Shown here piece by piece: positions 39,683 through 48,526 of a DNA stretch of 64,000 bases. The notes under the pieces were generated by a model. It was given only the letters and a program-made list of their open reading frames with translations. It ran no database searches and was not told the DNA's origin. Source of the stretch: Sinorhizobium terangae (GTDB lineage: Bacteria > Pseudomonadota > Alphaproteobacteria > Rhizobiales > Rhizobiaceae); assembly GCF_029714365.1 (NCBI RefSeq), contig NZ_CP121659.1, positions 1,116,001 to 1,180,000 on the forward strand, in the 5' to 3' direction. Each line of letters begins with the position of its first letter. The first letter of the stretch is position 1. The position numbers were made by a program, and so were the translations under genes.

Positions 39683-41080
39683 GTGAGCAACATTACCAAG
39701 CGTGATTCAAAATCGTCGTCGATCATCCCGGAGCTGGAACGGCTCCGCGATGACATGCGCGCGGTCGTCGTCGTTCCCGTTCTGAAGAAGACGGGAAAGG
39801 CATCGGCCGAGATTGTCTCTGCGCCGGTGACGCGCTCCGACGAAAGTCGCCTGGAAGAGGCAATGGGCCTCGCCCTTGCCATTGATCTCGACGTGGTGCA
39901 CGGAATGATCGTTCCGGTTGCCCAGCCGAAGCCGGGAACCTTGCTCGGCAGCGGCAAGATCGAGGAGATCGGCCATGTCCTGGACGAGAAGGATGCCGGG
40001 CTGGTAATCATCGATCACCCGCTGACGCCAGTCCAGCAGCGCAACCTCGAGAAGGAATGGAACGCCAAGGTCATCGACCGGACGGGCCTCATTCTGGAAA
40101 TCTTCGGGCGGCGCGCCTCCACCAAAGAAGGTACGCTTCAGGTCGATCTCGCGCATCTCAACTATCAGAAGGGCCGGCTGGTCAGAAGTTGGACCCACCT
40201 TGAACGCCAGCGCGGCGGCGCGGGGTTCATGGGCGGCCCCGGTGAAACCCAGATCGAAGCCGACCGTCGGTTGCTGCAGGAAAAGATCGTTCGACTGGAG
40301 CGTGAACTGGAGCAGGTGCGCCGCACCCGTCAGCTTCATCGCTCGAAGCGCAAGAAGGTGCCGCACCCGATCGTGGCACTGGTCGGTTATACGAACGCCG
40401 GCAAATCGACGCTCTTCAACCGGATGACCGGTGCGGGCGTGCTGGCCGAGGACATGCTTTTCGCGACGCTCGATCCGACGCTCAGGCGTCTGAAGTTGCC
40501 GCATGGGCGCATGGTCATTCTATCCGACACGGTCGGTTTCATCTCCGATCTGCCGACGCACCTTGTCGCAGCCTTCCGGGCGACGCTTGAAGAAGTGCTC
40601 GAAGCGGACCTGATTCTGCACGTGCGCGACCTATCCGATGCAGACAACCAGGCACAGGCGAGCGATGTGCTGCGCATCCTTGCCGACCTCGGCATCGACG
40701 AGAAGGAAGGCGCCGAGCGCATCGTCGAGGTCTGGAACAAGATCGACAAGCTCGAACCGGAGATGCGCGAAGTGCTCGTGAAAAAGGCAGCAAGCACGCC
40801 GAACACGGTCGCCGTCTCTGCGGTCACCGGCGAGGGCGTCGATCACCTGCTCGCCGAGATCGGCCGCCGTCTTTCGGGCGTCCTGACAGAGTGCACGGTC
40901 GTGCTCGGTCTCGACCAGTTGCAGCTACTGCCTTGGGTCTATGAGCATTCGATCGTCGATGGCCGAGAGGACCTTGAAGACGGAAGGGTCAGCCTCGACT
41001 TAAGGCTGACGGAGGGTGAGGCCGCGGAGCTTGAACGGCGGCTCGGCAACGGACCGAAACCGGTCGAAGAGGACTGGTGA
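39683..41080 (+). CDS. hflX: Ribosome-associated GTPase HflX
   Basis: A 465-residue GTPase that acts on ribosomes under stress. The N-terminal HflX domain includes LIEIFGRRAS-type sequence (LILEIFGRRASTKEG) and the glycine-rich GGAGFMGGPGETQIEADRR. The G domain has G1 GYTNAGKST near 234, G3 DTVGFISDLP and G4 WNKIDK. The start is GTG at 39683, seven bases after hfq. The gene is convergent with mazG. Confidence 0.95.
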   Translation: MSNITKRDSKSSSIIPELERLRDDMRAVVVVPVLKKTGKASAEIVSAPVTRSDESRLEEAMGLALAIDLDVVHGMIVPVAQPKPGTLLGSGKIEEIGHVLDEKDAGLVIIDHPLTPVQQRNLEKEWNAKVIDRTGLILEIFGRRASTKEGTLQVDLAHLNYQKGRLVRSWTHLERQRGGAGFMGGPGETQIEADRRLLQEKIVRLERELEQVRRTRQLHRSKRKKVPHPIVALVGYTNAGKSTLFNRMTGAGVLAEDMLFATLDPTLRRLKLPHGRMVILSDTVGFISDLPTHLVAAFRATLEEVLEADLILHVRDLSDADNQAQASDVLRILADLGIDEKEGAERIVEVWNKIDKLEPEMREVLVKKAASTPNTVAVSAVTGEGVDHLLAEIGRRLSGVLTECTVVLGLDQLQLLPWVYEHSIVDGREDLEDGRVSLDLRLTEGEAAELERRLGNGPKPVEEDW

Positions 41081-41104
41081 CCGGTCTAACGTAGCGGCAT
41101 GCCG

Positions 41105-41938
41105 TCACGTCAGTTGGCGCTCGATCGCCTTTGCCGCCTGCCACAGCTCTTCCATGCGCTCCAGAGAAGCGGCATCAAGCGTCTCTCCGCCGGCTTCCAG
41201 TTCCTGTTCGATGTGGCCAAAGCGGCGGCGGAACTTGGTATTGGTGCCGCGGAGCGCCATTTCCGGATCGGTGCCGACGTGGCGGCCGATATTGACGACG
41301 GCGAAGATCAGGTCACCGAGTTCATCGGCCACCTTTCGCTGGTCTCCATCCTTCAAAGCCTGCCGCAATTCAGTGATCTCCTCCTCGATCTTGTCGAGGA
41401 TGGGCTCGGGCTTCGACCAGTCGAAGCCGACCTTTGCCGCGCGTTCCTGCAGCTTCAGCGCTTCGACCAGCGCCGGGAAGCTGCGTTGCACGGAGCCGAG
41501 GTGGCCGGCATCGGCGTCCTGCGGCAGGCCTAGTCGCATCCGGCGCTGCCGCCGGTCCGCCTTTTCCGCTCGCTTGATCTCATCCCATTGCAGCCTGACC
41601 GCCTCGGGTGTTTCGGCGTCGGAGCGGGCGAAGACATGCGGATGGCGACGGATCATCTTGCGGGTCACGGCTTCGACGACATCGCCGAAGGAGAATTCAC
41701 CGGCTTCTTCCGCCATGCGGGCGTGAAAGACCACCTGCAGGAGAAGGTCGCCGAGTTCATCGCAGAGATCGTCCATGTCGTGGCGCTCGATCGCGTCGGC
41801 GACCTCATAGGCTTCTTCGATCGTGTAGGGCTTGATCGTCTCGAAGGTCTGGACGATGTCCCAAGGGCAGCCTGTGTCCGGCTGGCGGAGCGCCGCCATG
41901 ATGTCGAGCAGGCGTTGAATGTCGCGAGAAGGTTCCAT
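41105..41938 (-). CDS. mazG: Nucleoside triphosphate pyrophosphohydrolase MazG
   Basis: It hydrolyses nucleoside triphosphates to monophosphates and pyrophosphate. The 277-residue protein has two MazG modules. The first carries the metal-binding set in TIEEAYEVADAIERHDMDD and CDELGDLLLQVVFHARMA. The second has EITELRQALKDGD and ELGDLIFAVVNIGRH. LMAALRQPDTGCPWDIVQ near the start is typical. It lies 3 bases after the deaminase gene, so the two form a small reverse operon. Confidence 0.95.
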   Translation of the reverse strand: MEPSRDIQRLLDIMAALRQPDTGCPWDIVQTFETIKPYTIEEAYEVADAIERHDMDDLCDELGDLLLQVVFHARMAEEAGEFSFGDVVEAVTRKMIRRHPHVFARSDAETPEAVRLQWDEIKRAEKADRRQRRMRLGLPQDADAGHLGSVQRSFPALVEALKLQERAAKVGFDWSKPEPILDKIEEEITELRQALKDGDQRKVADELGDLIFAVVNIGRHVGTDPEMALRGTNTKFRRRFGHIEQELEAGGETLDAASLERMEELWQAAKAIERQLT

Positions 41939-41941
41939 GGC

Positions 41942-42529
41942 TCAGTTCAGCGGTATGGCGTTCTGGTCCTTGCCGGCCTGATAGTGCTCAGACAGGCGGC
42001 GATAACGCTCGCGGATGCGCGCGTCCTGCGCGGCGAGCCTTTCCTTTGTCTGGTGGTCGGCGTCGCCCGTCAGTGCCGCAATCGACGCAGATTTCCAGAA
42101 GGCGTTTTCCTGTGCATAGCCGCCCGGGTCCAGCCGGAAGACTTCCTTCAGGATCTTCAGGTCGTGAGGGATCGAGAAGCTGTCGCGCGAGTCCTCGTGG
42201 CTAAAGAAGTAGTAGAAATTGTCGAACCCCGCCCAGGTGATCGCGGAAAGGCACATGGAGCAGGGCTCGTGGGTCGAGAGGAAGATCAGATCCCGCGTAT
42301 CAGGCTTGTCGGCCATCTCGTAAAAGCGCTTCAGCGTATGGACCTCGCCGTGCCACAGCGGATTTTCGGTCTCATTGTTGGTCTCCGCAAGCACCAGCGA
42401 AAGATCGGACTTGCGCAGGATTGCCGCGCCGAACACCTTATTGCCGGCAGCAACACCCTTTTCGGTCAGCGGAAGGATGTCTTTCTCGATTACCGTCAAG
42501 AGGCGTTCGGCCAAATCCGATTGTCTCAT
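41942..42529 (-). CDS. Nucleoside/nucleotide deaminase family protein
   Basis: A 195-residue protein with the zinc site of cytidine-deaminase-like enzymes: H60-G61-E62 and P89-C90-S91-M92-C93 in STHEPCSMC. The first motif reads HGE rather than the usual HAE, and the C-terminal half is longer than in TadA, so substrate assignment is unsafe. It may act on a free base or nucleoside. The ATG at 42529 (MRQSDLAERL) is preferred over a longer, unconserved start. It is first in an operon with mazG. Confidence 0.8.
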   Translation of the reverse strand: MRQSDLAERLLTVIEKDILPLTEKGVAAGNKVFGAAILRKSDLSLVLAETNNETENPLWHGEVHTLKRFYEMADKPDTRDLIFLSTHEPCSMCLSAITWAGFDNFYYFFSHEDSRDSFSIPHDLKILKEVFRLDPGGYAQENAFWKSASIAALTGDADHQTKERLAAQDARIRERYRRLSEHYQAGKDQNAIPLN

Positions 42530-42679
42530 CTTCTGTGCTCTCTGCGAATATCGGCGGCATTTAACGGAGGTCGGCCCGCCAGCGCAATGGCCAAGCCGGG
42601 CGTGGCGCCGGTGTGTCACCGGAGATATTTACTCAAAATGGCTGACTGTCGAGCAAAACAATACGTGGCCGGAAAAGCA

Positions 42680-42700
42680 TTGAAATTTCTGTTTCTTCAA
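42680..42700. promoter_or_regulatory. TTGAA-N11-TTCAA dyad before cysG
   Basis: A perfect 5-bp inverted repeat with an 11-base centre, fitting the T-N11-A pattern of LysR-type regulator sites, lies 59 bases before cysG. A CysB-like regulator is a guess from the gene's function. Confidence 0.35.
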
Positions 42701-42759
42701 TTGTTACCGGCTATGGGGGATATTCGCCGCAGCCTGTAGAAGGAGCCGTTCTCTCAGTG

Positions 42760-44220
42760 ATGTCGCAGCAACTGTCCTATTTTCCGACATTTTTTAGCGT
42801 CGCGCAGAAGCGCGTGGCGGTGTTCGGCAATGGGGATGAGGCCTTCGCGAAGGTGCGGCTGCTCTTGAACACTGAAGCGCGCATCGCCGTTTACGCGGAT
42901 GCGCCGGAGGCTGCCTTCGAGACATTCCTTGAGACAAACGGCATCGAGATCGTCCGAGAAACCTTTGCCGCGCATCAGGTTGAGGGCGCGGTCCTGGTGT
43001 TCGCGGCGACTGGCGATGCATCTGCCGACCGGGCTATCGTTGCCGCGGCGCGGGAGAGGAAAATCCCTGCGAATGCCGTCGATCAGCCGGACCATTGCGA
43101 TTTCCTGACGCCGGCACTGGTCAATCGGGCTCCGGTCGCCGTGGCGATCGGAACCGAAGGGGCCGGACCCGTACTGGCGCAGATGATCCGCGCGCAGATC
43201 GACCAACTGCTTTCCCCGTCGCTCGGTCTGGTCGCGTCTTTGGCAGCGAGCTATCGCGATGCAGTCGAGCGACTTGTGCCGCGCGGTGTTGCGCGCCGCG
43301 TCTTCTGGCGGCGGTTCTTTTCGGGGCCGGTTGCTGACCACGTGGCGCTTGGCGACGTCGCCTCGGCGCGCCGCGAGGCGTCGCGGCTGCTCGATGGCGC
43401 CGGTCGCGTCCCCGGGCACGTCTGGCTGGTTGGCGCCGGTCCGGGTGCCGAGGATTTGCTGACGCTTCGCGCGCAGCGTGTGATGATGGAAGCCGATGCG
43501 ATCGTCTACGATGCGCTCGTGCCGCAGGCGATCGTCGACATGGGGCGCCGCGACGCAGAGCGCCTTTCGGTCGGCAAGCGCAAGGGCTGCCACACCAAAT
43601 CGCAGGACGAAATCAATCAGTTGCTGGTGAAGCTTGCCGGCGAGGGTAAGCGTGTCGTTCGGCTGAAATCCGGCGATCCGCTGATCTTCGGTCGAGCTGG
43701 CGAGGAGATGGCTGCCCTGCGGGAGGCCGGTATCAGCTATGAGATCGTCCCCGGCATCACCTCCGCATTTGCGGCAGCGGCAGACTTCGAACTGCCATTG
43801 ACCTTGCGCGGCGTTGCGTCGTCGCTGGTATTCACCACCGGCCATGACCTTGCCGGCGATGTGCTGCCCGATTGGGCGCGGCTTGCCGTTTCGGGCGCGA
43901 CGATTGCGGTTTATATGGGCCGCACCGTCGCCGCTTCGGTTGCCGCGAGGCTCATGAAAGCGGGCCTGCCCCAGGAGACCACAGTGGCCGTGGTCGAGAA
44001 TGCCAGCCGTGCCGAACGGCGGCTGCTGCACGGGATTCTTCGCGACCTGCCTGACCTGGAGACGCGCACGGAACTCGACGGTCCGGTCATGGTGATCATT
44101 GGCGACGCGGTTGCGGGTGCCAATTTCGGCCGGTCTGAACCGCTTGCTGCCGGGCGGCGGCAGGGCAGCGAGGCCAAGGACGCTTCTGGCGCGAAACGCG
44201 CCGAACAGATTTCGAATTGA
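42760..44220 (+). CDS. cysG: Siroheme synthase CysG
   Basis: It makes siroheme, the prosthetic group of sulfite reductase, from uroporphyrinogen III. The 486-residue protein has an N-terminal dehydrogenase/ferrochelatase domain (about 1-200). Its nucleotide loop reads VFGNGDEAFAKVRLLL instead of the usual GGG form. The C-terminal methyltransferase domain (about 222-465) has VWLVGAGPGAEDLLTL, VRLKSGDPLIFGR and VYMGR. A tail of about 20 residues follows. The start is ATG 42760 or GTG 42757, with AAGGAG upstream. It leads the cysG-DUF2849-cysI-DUF934 cluster. Confidence 0.94.
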   Translation: MSQQLSYFPTFFSVAQKRVAVFGNGDEAFAKVRLLLNTEARIAVYADAPEAAFETFLETNGIEIVRETFAAHQVEGAVLVFAATGDASADRAIVAAARERKIPANAVDQPDHCDFLTPALVNRAPVAVAIGTEGAGPVLAQMIRAQIDQLLSPSLGLVASLAASYRDAVERLVPRGVARRVFWRRFFSGPVADHVALGDVASARREASRLLDGAGRVPGHVWLVGAGPGAEDLLTLRAQRVMMEADAIVYDALVPQAIVDMGRRDAERLSVGKRKGCHTKSQDEINQLLVKLAGEGKRVVRLKSGDPLIFGRAGEEMAALREAGISYEIVPGITSAFAAAADFELPLTLRGVASSLVFTTGHDLAGDVLPDWARLAVSGATIAVYMGRTVAASVAARLMKAGLPQETTVAVVENASRAERRLLHGILRDLPDLETRTELDGPVMVIIGDAVAGANFGRSEPLAAGRRQGSEAKDASGAKRAEQISN

Positions 44221-44231
44221 GGACGACGCGA

Positions 44232-44546
44232 ATGGTGGACAAGGTCTTGACGGCAAACCGACTGGCGGATGGTATTTCCGTCTGGCTCGACGCCTCCGGC
44301 AATTGGGTGGAGTCGCTGCAGGATGCCTTCGTCGCCCGCCATGCCGAGGCCGTCGCGGCGCTCGAAGCGACCGGTAAGCGCTCGTTCGACGAGAATAGCG
44401 TCGTGGACGTCAACGTTGTCGACGTCGAGGAAGTCGACGGCACGCTTCGCCCGTTGCGCATGCGCGAGCGGATCCGCGCCGAGGGCCCGTCGATCGCCTA
44501 TGCTCCGGGATATCATGGGCTTTCCGGCCCGAAATTTGCTGCCTGA
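44232..44546 (+). CDS. DUF2849 protein in the sulfite reductase cluster
   Basis: A 104-residue soluble protein starting MVDKVLTANRLADGISVWLD, with SFDENSVVDVNVVDVEEVDG in the middle and PLRMRERIRAEGPSIAY near the end, matching DUF2849. It sits between cysG (11 bases before) and cysI (14 bases after) and is almost certainly part of the same operon. The family is known mainly from this context in alphaproteobacteria, so a helper role for sulfite reductase is likely, but no activity is established. Confidence 0.85.
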   Translation: MVDKVLTANRLADGISVWLDASGNWVESLQDAFVARHAEAVAALEATGKRSFDENSVVDVNVVDVEEVDGTLRPLRMRERIRAEGPSIAYAPGYHGLSGPKFAA

Positions 44547-44560
44547 GGACCTGAGACCCT

Positions 44561-46234
44561 ATGTACCGTTACGACGAATTCGATCACGCCTTCGTTTCTG
44601 CCCGTGTCGAGCAGTTCCGCGATCAGGTCCAGCGGCGGCTGTCCGGTGAACTGGCCGAGGATGCCTTCAAGCCTCTGCGCCTGATGAACGGCGTCTATCT
44701 GCAGTTGCATGCCTACATGCTCCGCGTCGCCATTCCCTATGGCACGCTGTCGAGCCGGCAGATGCGCATGCTCGCTCATATCGCCCGCAAATACGACCGG
44801 GGCTATGGCCATTTCACCACGCGCCAGAACATCCAGTATAACTGGCCGCGTCTTTCCGACACGCCGGACATCCTCAACGAACTCGCAAGCGTCGAGATGC
44901 ACGCTCTGCAGACCTCGGGCAACTGCATTCGCAACGTGACGGCGGATCATTTTTCCAGTGCGGCTGCCGATGAGATTGCCGATCCGCGGCCCTATGCAGA
45001 GATTCTCCGTCAGTGGTCGAGCGTCCACCCGGAATTCTCATTCCTGCCGCGCAAGTTCAAGATCGCGGTAACTGGCGCCGAGCGCGACCGTGCGGCGATC
45101 CAGGTGCATGATATCGGCTTGCATCTGAAGAAGGACGAGAATGGCAGGCTCGGCTTTGCCGTCTATGTCGGCGGCGGGCAGGGCAGAACTCCGCTGATCG
45201 CCAAGAAGATCCGTGACTTCCTGCCGGAAGAGGATCTGCTCTCCTACACGACGGCGATCATGCGCGTTTACAACCTCTATGGCCGCCGCGACAACAAGTA
45301 CAAGGCGCGCATCAAGATTCTGGTGCATGAAACCGGTGCCGAGGAGCTTGCTCGCCAGGTGGAGGTCGAGTTCGCCAAGCTCAAGGACACGGAGCTGAAG
45401 CTGCCGGATGCCGACATCCAGGCGATTTCTGCCTATTTTGCGCCGGCAACCCTGCCGAACCGCGCCGAAGGCTGGGGCAATCTCGCCCGCTGGAAGAAAG
45501 CCGATCCGGAATTCGCGCGCTGGGTTCAGCAGAACGTGCAGCCGCACAAGCATCCGGACTATGGCATGGTGACCATTTCCCTGAAGCCGATCGGCGGTAT
45601 TCCGGGCGATGCGAGCGACGCACAGATGGATGCGGTTGCGGACATTGCCGAGGAATATGCCTTCGACGAGATCCGCGTCAGCCACGAGCAGAACCTGATT
45701 CTGCCGCATGTGGCGCTCGCCGACCTGGAGCCGGTCTACCGCGCTCTGGTCGCGGCAGGCCTCGCGACGGCCAATGCCGGGCTGATCACCGACATCATCG
45801 CCTGCCCGGGCCTGGACTATTGCGCACTCGCCAATGCGCGCTCGATCCCGGTCGCTCAAGAGATTTCGAACCGCTTCGGTTCGCCTGAGCGCCAGGCAGA
45901 AATCGGCGAGCTCAAGATCAAGATCTCCGGCTGCATCAATGCCTGCGGACACCATCACGTCGGCCATATCGGTCTTCTGGGCGTGGAGAAGAAAGGTGCG
46001 GAGCTCTACCAGATCACGCTTGGCGGGTCCGGAGACGAGAACACGTCGATCGGTGAAATCATCGGCCGCGGTTTCGAGCCGGAAAAGGTGACCGATGCGG
46101 TCGAAACGATCGTCGACACCTATCTCGGCCTGCGCCGGGACAAGACGGAGACCTTCCTGGAGGCTTATCGCCGGGTTGGACCGCAGCCGTTCAAGGATGC
46201 GCTCTATGGCGGCAGTGCTCAGGAAGCCGCTTGA
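44561..46234 (+). CDS. cysI: Sulfite reductase hemoprotein (nitrite/sulfite reductase family)
   Basis: The siroheme/[4Fe-4S] enzyme that reduces sulfite to sulfide. The 557-residue protein has paired ferredoxin-like and siroheme-binding halves. TSGNCIRNVTADHF lies in the first half. The cluster ligands lie in the second: CPGLDYCALANARS (C-x5-C) and KISGCINACGHHHVGHIG (C-x3-C). Nitrite reductases share these motifs, but the flanking cysG, DUF2849 and DUF934 point to sulfite. No flavoprotein CysJ is present; fpr downstream may supply electrons via a ferredoxin. Confidence 0.93.
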   Translation: MYRYDEFDHAFVSARVEQFRDQVQRRLSGELAEDAFKPLRLMNGVYLQLHAYMLRVAIPYGTLSSRQMRMLAHIARKYDRGYGHFTTRQNIQYNWPRLSDTPDILNELASVEMHALQTSGNCIRNVTADHFSSAAADEIADPRPYAEILRQWSSVHPEFSFLPRKFKIAVTGAERDRAAIQVHDIGLHLKKDENGRLGFAVYVGGGQGRTPLIAKKIRDFLPEEDLLSYTTAIMRVYNLYGRRDNKYKARIKILVHETGAEELARQVEVEFAKLKDTELKLPDADIQAISAYFAPATLPNRAEGWGNLARWKKADPEFARWVQQNVQPHKHPDYGMVTISLKPIGGIPGDASDAQMDAVADIAEEYAFDEIRVSHEQNLILPHVALADLEPVYRALVAAGLATANAGLITDIIACPGLDYCALANARSIPVAQEISNRFGSPERQAEIGELKIKISGCINACGHHHVGHIGLLGVEKKGAELYQITLGGSGDENTSIGEIIGRGFEPEKVTDAVETIVDTYLGLRRDKTETFLEAYRRVGPQPFKDALYGGSAQEAA

Positions 46235-46249
46235 GGCAGGGACGAGAAC

Positions 46250-46750
46250 ATGACGAAGATTTGGAAAGAAACGGGCTTTGTGAACGATGACCCCTGGGTC
46301 GTCGAGACGGAAGAAAACAAAGCCGGGTCGAACGAAAAGGCGATACTTGGCCTGGACGCCTTCATCGACGCGGTCTCCGCCGGCGATGCACGCGAGCTGG
46401 GCGTACTGATCGCGCCCGCCAACGACGTCACGCGGCTGGCGCCTTACCTCGACCGAATCGCGCTTGTTGCCGTGGCGTTTCCAGCTTTCAATGACGGTCG
46501 CGCCTTCAGCCATGCGTCGCGGCTTCGTTCGCAGCTTGGCTTTGAAGGGGAAGTCCGGGCGGTTGGAGACGTACTGATCGACCAGATCCCGCTGATGCTG
46601 CGTTGTGGTATCGACAGTTTCGCGGTGACGAATGCGACGGCGATCAAGCGGCTCTCGGAAGGGCGCTTGCCCGGCATCACCAATCACTATCAGCCGACTG
46701 CCAGGCCGTCTTCGGACGCCAAATCCTACAGTTGGCGGCGCGTTTCTTAA
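46250..46750 (+). CDS. DUF934 protein, sulfite reduction associated
   Basis: A 166-residue protein of the DUF934 family, often described as probably involved in sulfite reduction because it follows cysI. It starts MTKIWKETGFVNDDPW and has SHASRLRSQLGFEGEVRAVGD and DQIPLMLRCGIDSFAV. The last 30 residues hold HYQPTARPSSDAKSYSWRR. No cofactor motif is evident. It begins 16 bases after cysI. The 144 bases to fpr contain no terminator that I can see. Confidence 0.88.
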   Translation: MTKIWKETGFVNDDPWVVETEENKAGSNEKAILGLDAFIDAVSAGDARELGVLIAPANDVTRLAPYLDRIALVAVAFPAFNDGRAFSHASRLRSQLGFEGEVRAVGDVLIDQIPLMLRCGIDSFAVTNATAIKRLSEGRLPGITNHYQPTARPSSDAKSYSWRRVS

Positions 46751-46894
46751 AAAATGTACCCCGCGACAGTGTGAAGCAAGCCGAAATCCTCGAAAGCGAC
46801 TATATTTGGAAGGGATTTCCTTTCAATCGAGTGCGGGTTGGAATATCCGCTCATACTTGATAGACAGGGTCATCATTACAGGACTGTAGCCACG

Positions 46895-47707
46895 ATGAAT
46901 GCTCCGGCAAAAACGGAAGATTTCGCGATCCAGGCACCAGCAGGTGTCTTTGTCGAGACGGTCACGAGTGTTGCGCATTACACGGACCGGCTCTTCCGCT
47001 TCCGTATGACGCGTCCGCAGGAGTTCCGTTTCCGCTCCGGCGAGTTCGCGATGATCGGCCTCATGGTTGGTGACAAGCCCATCTATCGCGCCTATTCGAT
47101 TGCGAGCCCGGCATGGGACGAGGAACTCGAGTTCTTCTCGATCAAGGTTCCGGACGGCCCACTGACGTCGCATCTGCAGAAGATCAGACCGGGCGACCAG
47201 GTCCTCATGCGCAAGAAGCCGACCGGCACGCTGGTGCTTGACGCGCTGGTGCCGGGTCGCAGGCTTTACATGTTCTCGACGGGCACCGGGATCGCCCCCT
47301 TCGCGAGCCTTATCCGCGATCCGGAGACTTACGAGAAATTCGAGGAAGTCATTCTTACGCACACCTGCCGTGACGTCGCCGAGTTGAAATATGGCTTCGA
47401 CCTCGTGGACGAGATCCGCAATCATGAGTTCCTGAACGAGATTGTCGGCGACAAGCTTCGCCACTATGCGACGGTGACGCGCGAGGACTATCCGTTCAAG
47501 GGGCGGATCACGGACCTGATGACCAACGGCAAGTTCTTCGCGGATCTGGGCTTGCCGCCGCTTGATCCAGCGATCGACCGCGGCATGATCTGCGGTTCCA
47601 CGGCAATGCTGAAGGACACCAAGGAAATTCTGGAAGCTGCCGGGTTGACGGAAGGCGCGAACAACAAACCCGCCGAATTCGTCATCGAGCGCGCGTTCGT
47701 CGGCTGA
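46895..47707 (+). CDS. fpr: Ferredoxin/flavodoxin--NADP reductase
   Basis: It passes electrons between NADPH and ferredoxin or flavodoxin. The 270-residue flavoprotein has the FAD motif RAYSIASPAW with SIKVPDGPLTSHL, the NADP site FSTGTGIAPFASLIRDPE, the HTCRDVAEL segment and the subclass end FVIERAFVG. The ATG at 46895 follows AGGACT. It lies after the sulfite reductase genes, so it is a plausible electron supplier, although it may have its own promoter: a GGAA-N5-TTCC element lies at 46808. Confidence 0.93.
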   Translation: MNAPAKTEDFAIQAPAGVFVETVTSVAHYTDRLFRFRMTRPQEFRFRSGEFAMIGLMVGDKPIYRAYSIASPAWDEELEFFSIKVPDGPLTSHLQKIRPGDQVLMRKKPTGTLVLDALVPGRRLYMFSTGTGIAPFASLIRDPETYEKFEEVILTHTCRDVAELKYGFDLVDEIRNHEFLNEIVGDKLRHYATVTREDYPFKGRITDLMTNGKFFADLGLPPLDPAIDRGMICGSTAMLKDTKEILEAAGLTEGANNKPAEFVIERAFVG

Positions 47708-47737
47708 CATCTCCGCGGCCGAAATATCGTGAATCAA

Positions 47738-47771
47738 CAAAGAGGCGTGTCCCCGGGATGCGTCTCTTTTC
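47738..47771 (+). terminator. Terminator after fpr
   Basis: AAAGAG...CTCTTTT with an imperfect GCGT/GCGT interior and a CCCCGGG centre, followed by CGTTTG. A probable intrinsic terminator between convergent genes. Confidence 0.55.
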
Positions 47772-47845
47772 GTTTGTGTCCGCGGAGCGCGCCCGTGGGA
47801 GCGACGTGCTCAGCAACTTTCTGTTACGAGAATGCAGGGATGACC

Positions 47846-48469
47846 TCAAGCCGTCGCCAGATAATCCATCAGCCCGGACATGGCATTGGCGGCGCCGTCG
47901 CCGTCTGCCGCCTGGATCGCGCGCATCACCCTGACATGGCGCTCCACCGATCCCTTCATCTTTTCCGGCGCGGCTGACGCAACCCATAAGCGGCGCGCGT
48001 GGGTCTGCAACGGCGCGAGCGCCGCCGTCAGAAACCTGTTCGGACAGGCGTCCTCCATGATCTCGTCGAACATCTTGTCGGCGACGAGAAAACCCTCCAT
48101 GTCGCCCCGGTCCGAACACGTTGTCATCGTCTGCTCGCAGCCGTTGATCGCCTGCCGGATTTCAGGGGACGCGTTCTGCGCCACAAGCGCGGCTGCCAGC
48201 GGTTCCAGCCTTTGCCGCGTCTGCATCACATGAGCACGATCCTCGGGCCGGATCGTGGTGATCTGCAGTCCCACCCGCGCACGAATGTCGATCAGCCCCT
48301 GCCAGGCAAGTTTCTGGATCGCTTCTCGGACGGGAGTGCGGCCGTGCTCGGCAAGTTCGATGAGTTGACGCTCGGTAACCAGCGACCCAGGCTTGAGCTT
48401 CAATGTGACGATGAGGCGTTCGAGTGCGAGATAGGCGAGGTGGGCCTGGGATTGGACTGGCATGAGCAT
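47846..48469 (-). CDS. GntR family regulator with FCD domain
   Basis: A 207-residue transcription factor: an N-terminal winged helix (about 10-75, TERQLIELAEHGRTPVREAIQKL) and a C-terminal FCD ligand-binding domain with helical metal/ligand residues (about 80-200). FCD regulators usually sense organic acids or related metabolites. The ATG at 48463 is an alternative start. A perfect palindrome CTGATATATCAG lies 11 bases upstream of the start and a second GATATATC site 46 bases further. Autoregulation is likely. The effector is unknown. Confidence 0.88.
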   Translation of the reverse strand: MLMPVQSQAHLAYLALERLIVTLKLKPGSLVTERQLIELAEHGRTPVREAIQKLAWQGLIDIRARVGLQITTIRPEDRAHVMQTRQRLEPLAAALVAQNASPEIRQAINGCEQTMTTCSDRGDMEGFLVADKMFDEIMEDACPNRFLTAALAPLQTHARRLWVASAAPEKMKGSVERHVRVMRAIQAADGDGAANAMSGLMDYLATA

Positions 48470-48479
48470 CCCGCTGGTT

Positions 48480-48491
48480 CTGATATATCAG
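48480..48491. promoter_or_regulatory. CTGATATATCAG palindrome, candidate GntR operator 1
   Basis: A perfect 12-base palindrome just upstream of the GntR gene. The GATATATC core recurs at 48528. Confidence 0.5.
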
Positions 48492-48526
48492 AAATTGGCA
48501 CAGATTCAGAATCGTCGCAAGCAAGA

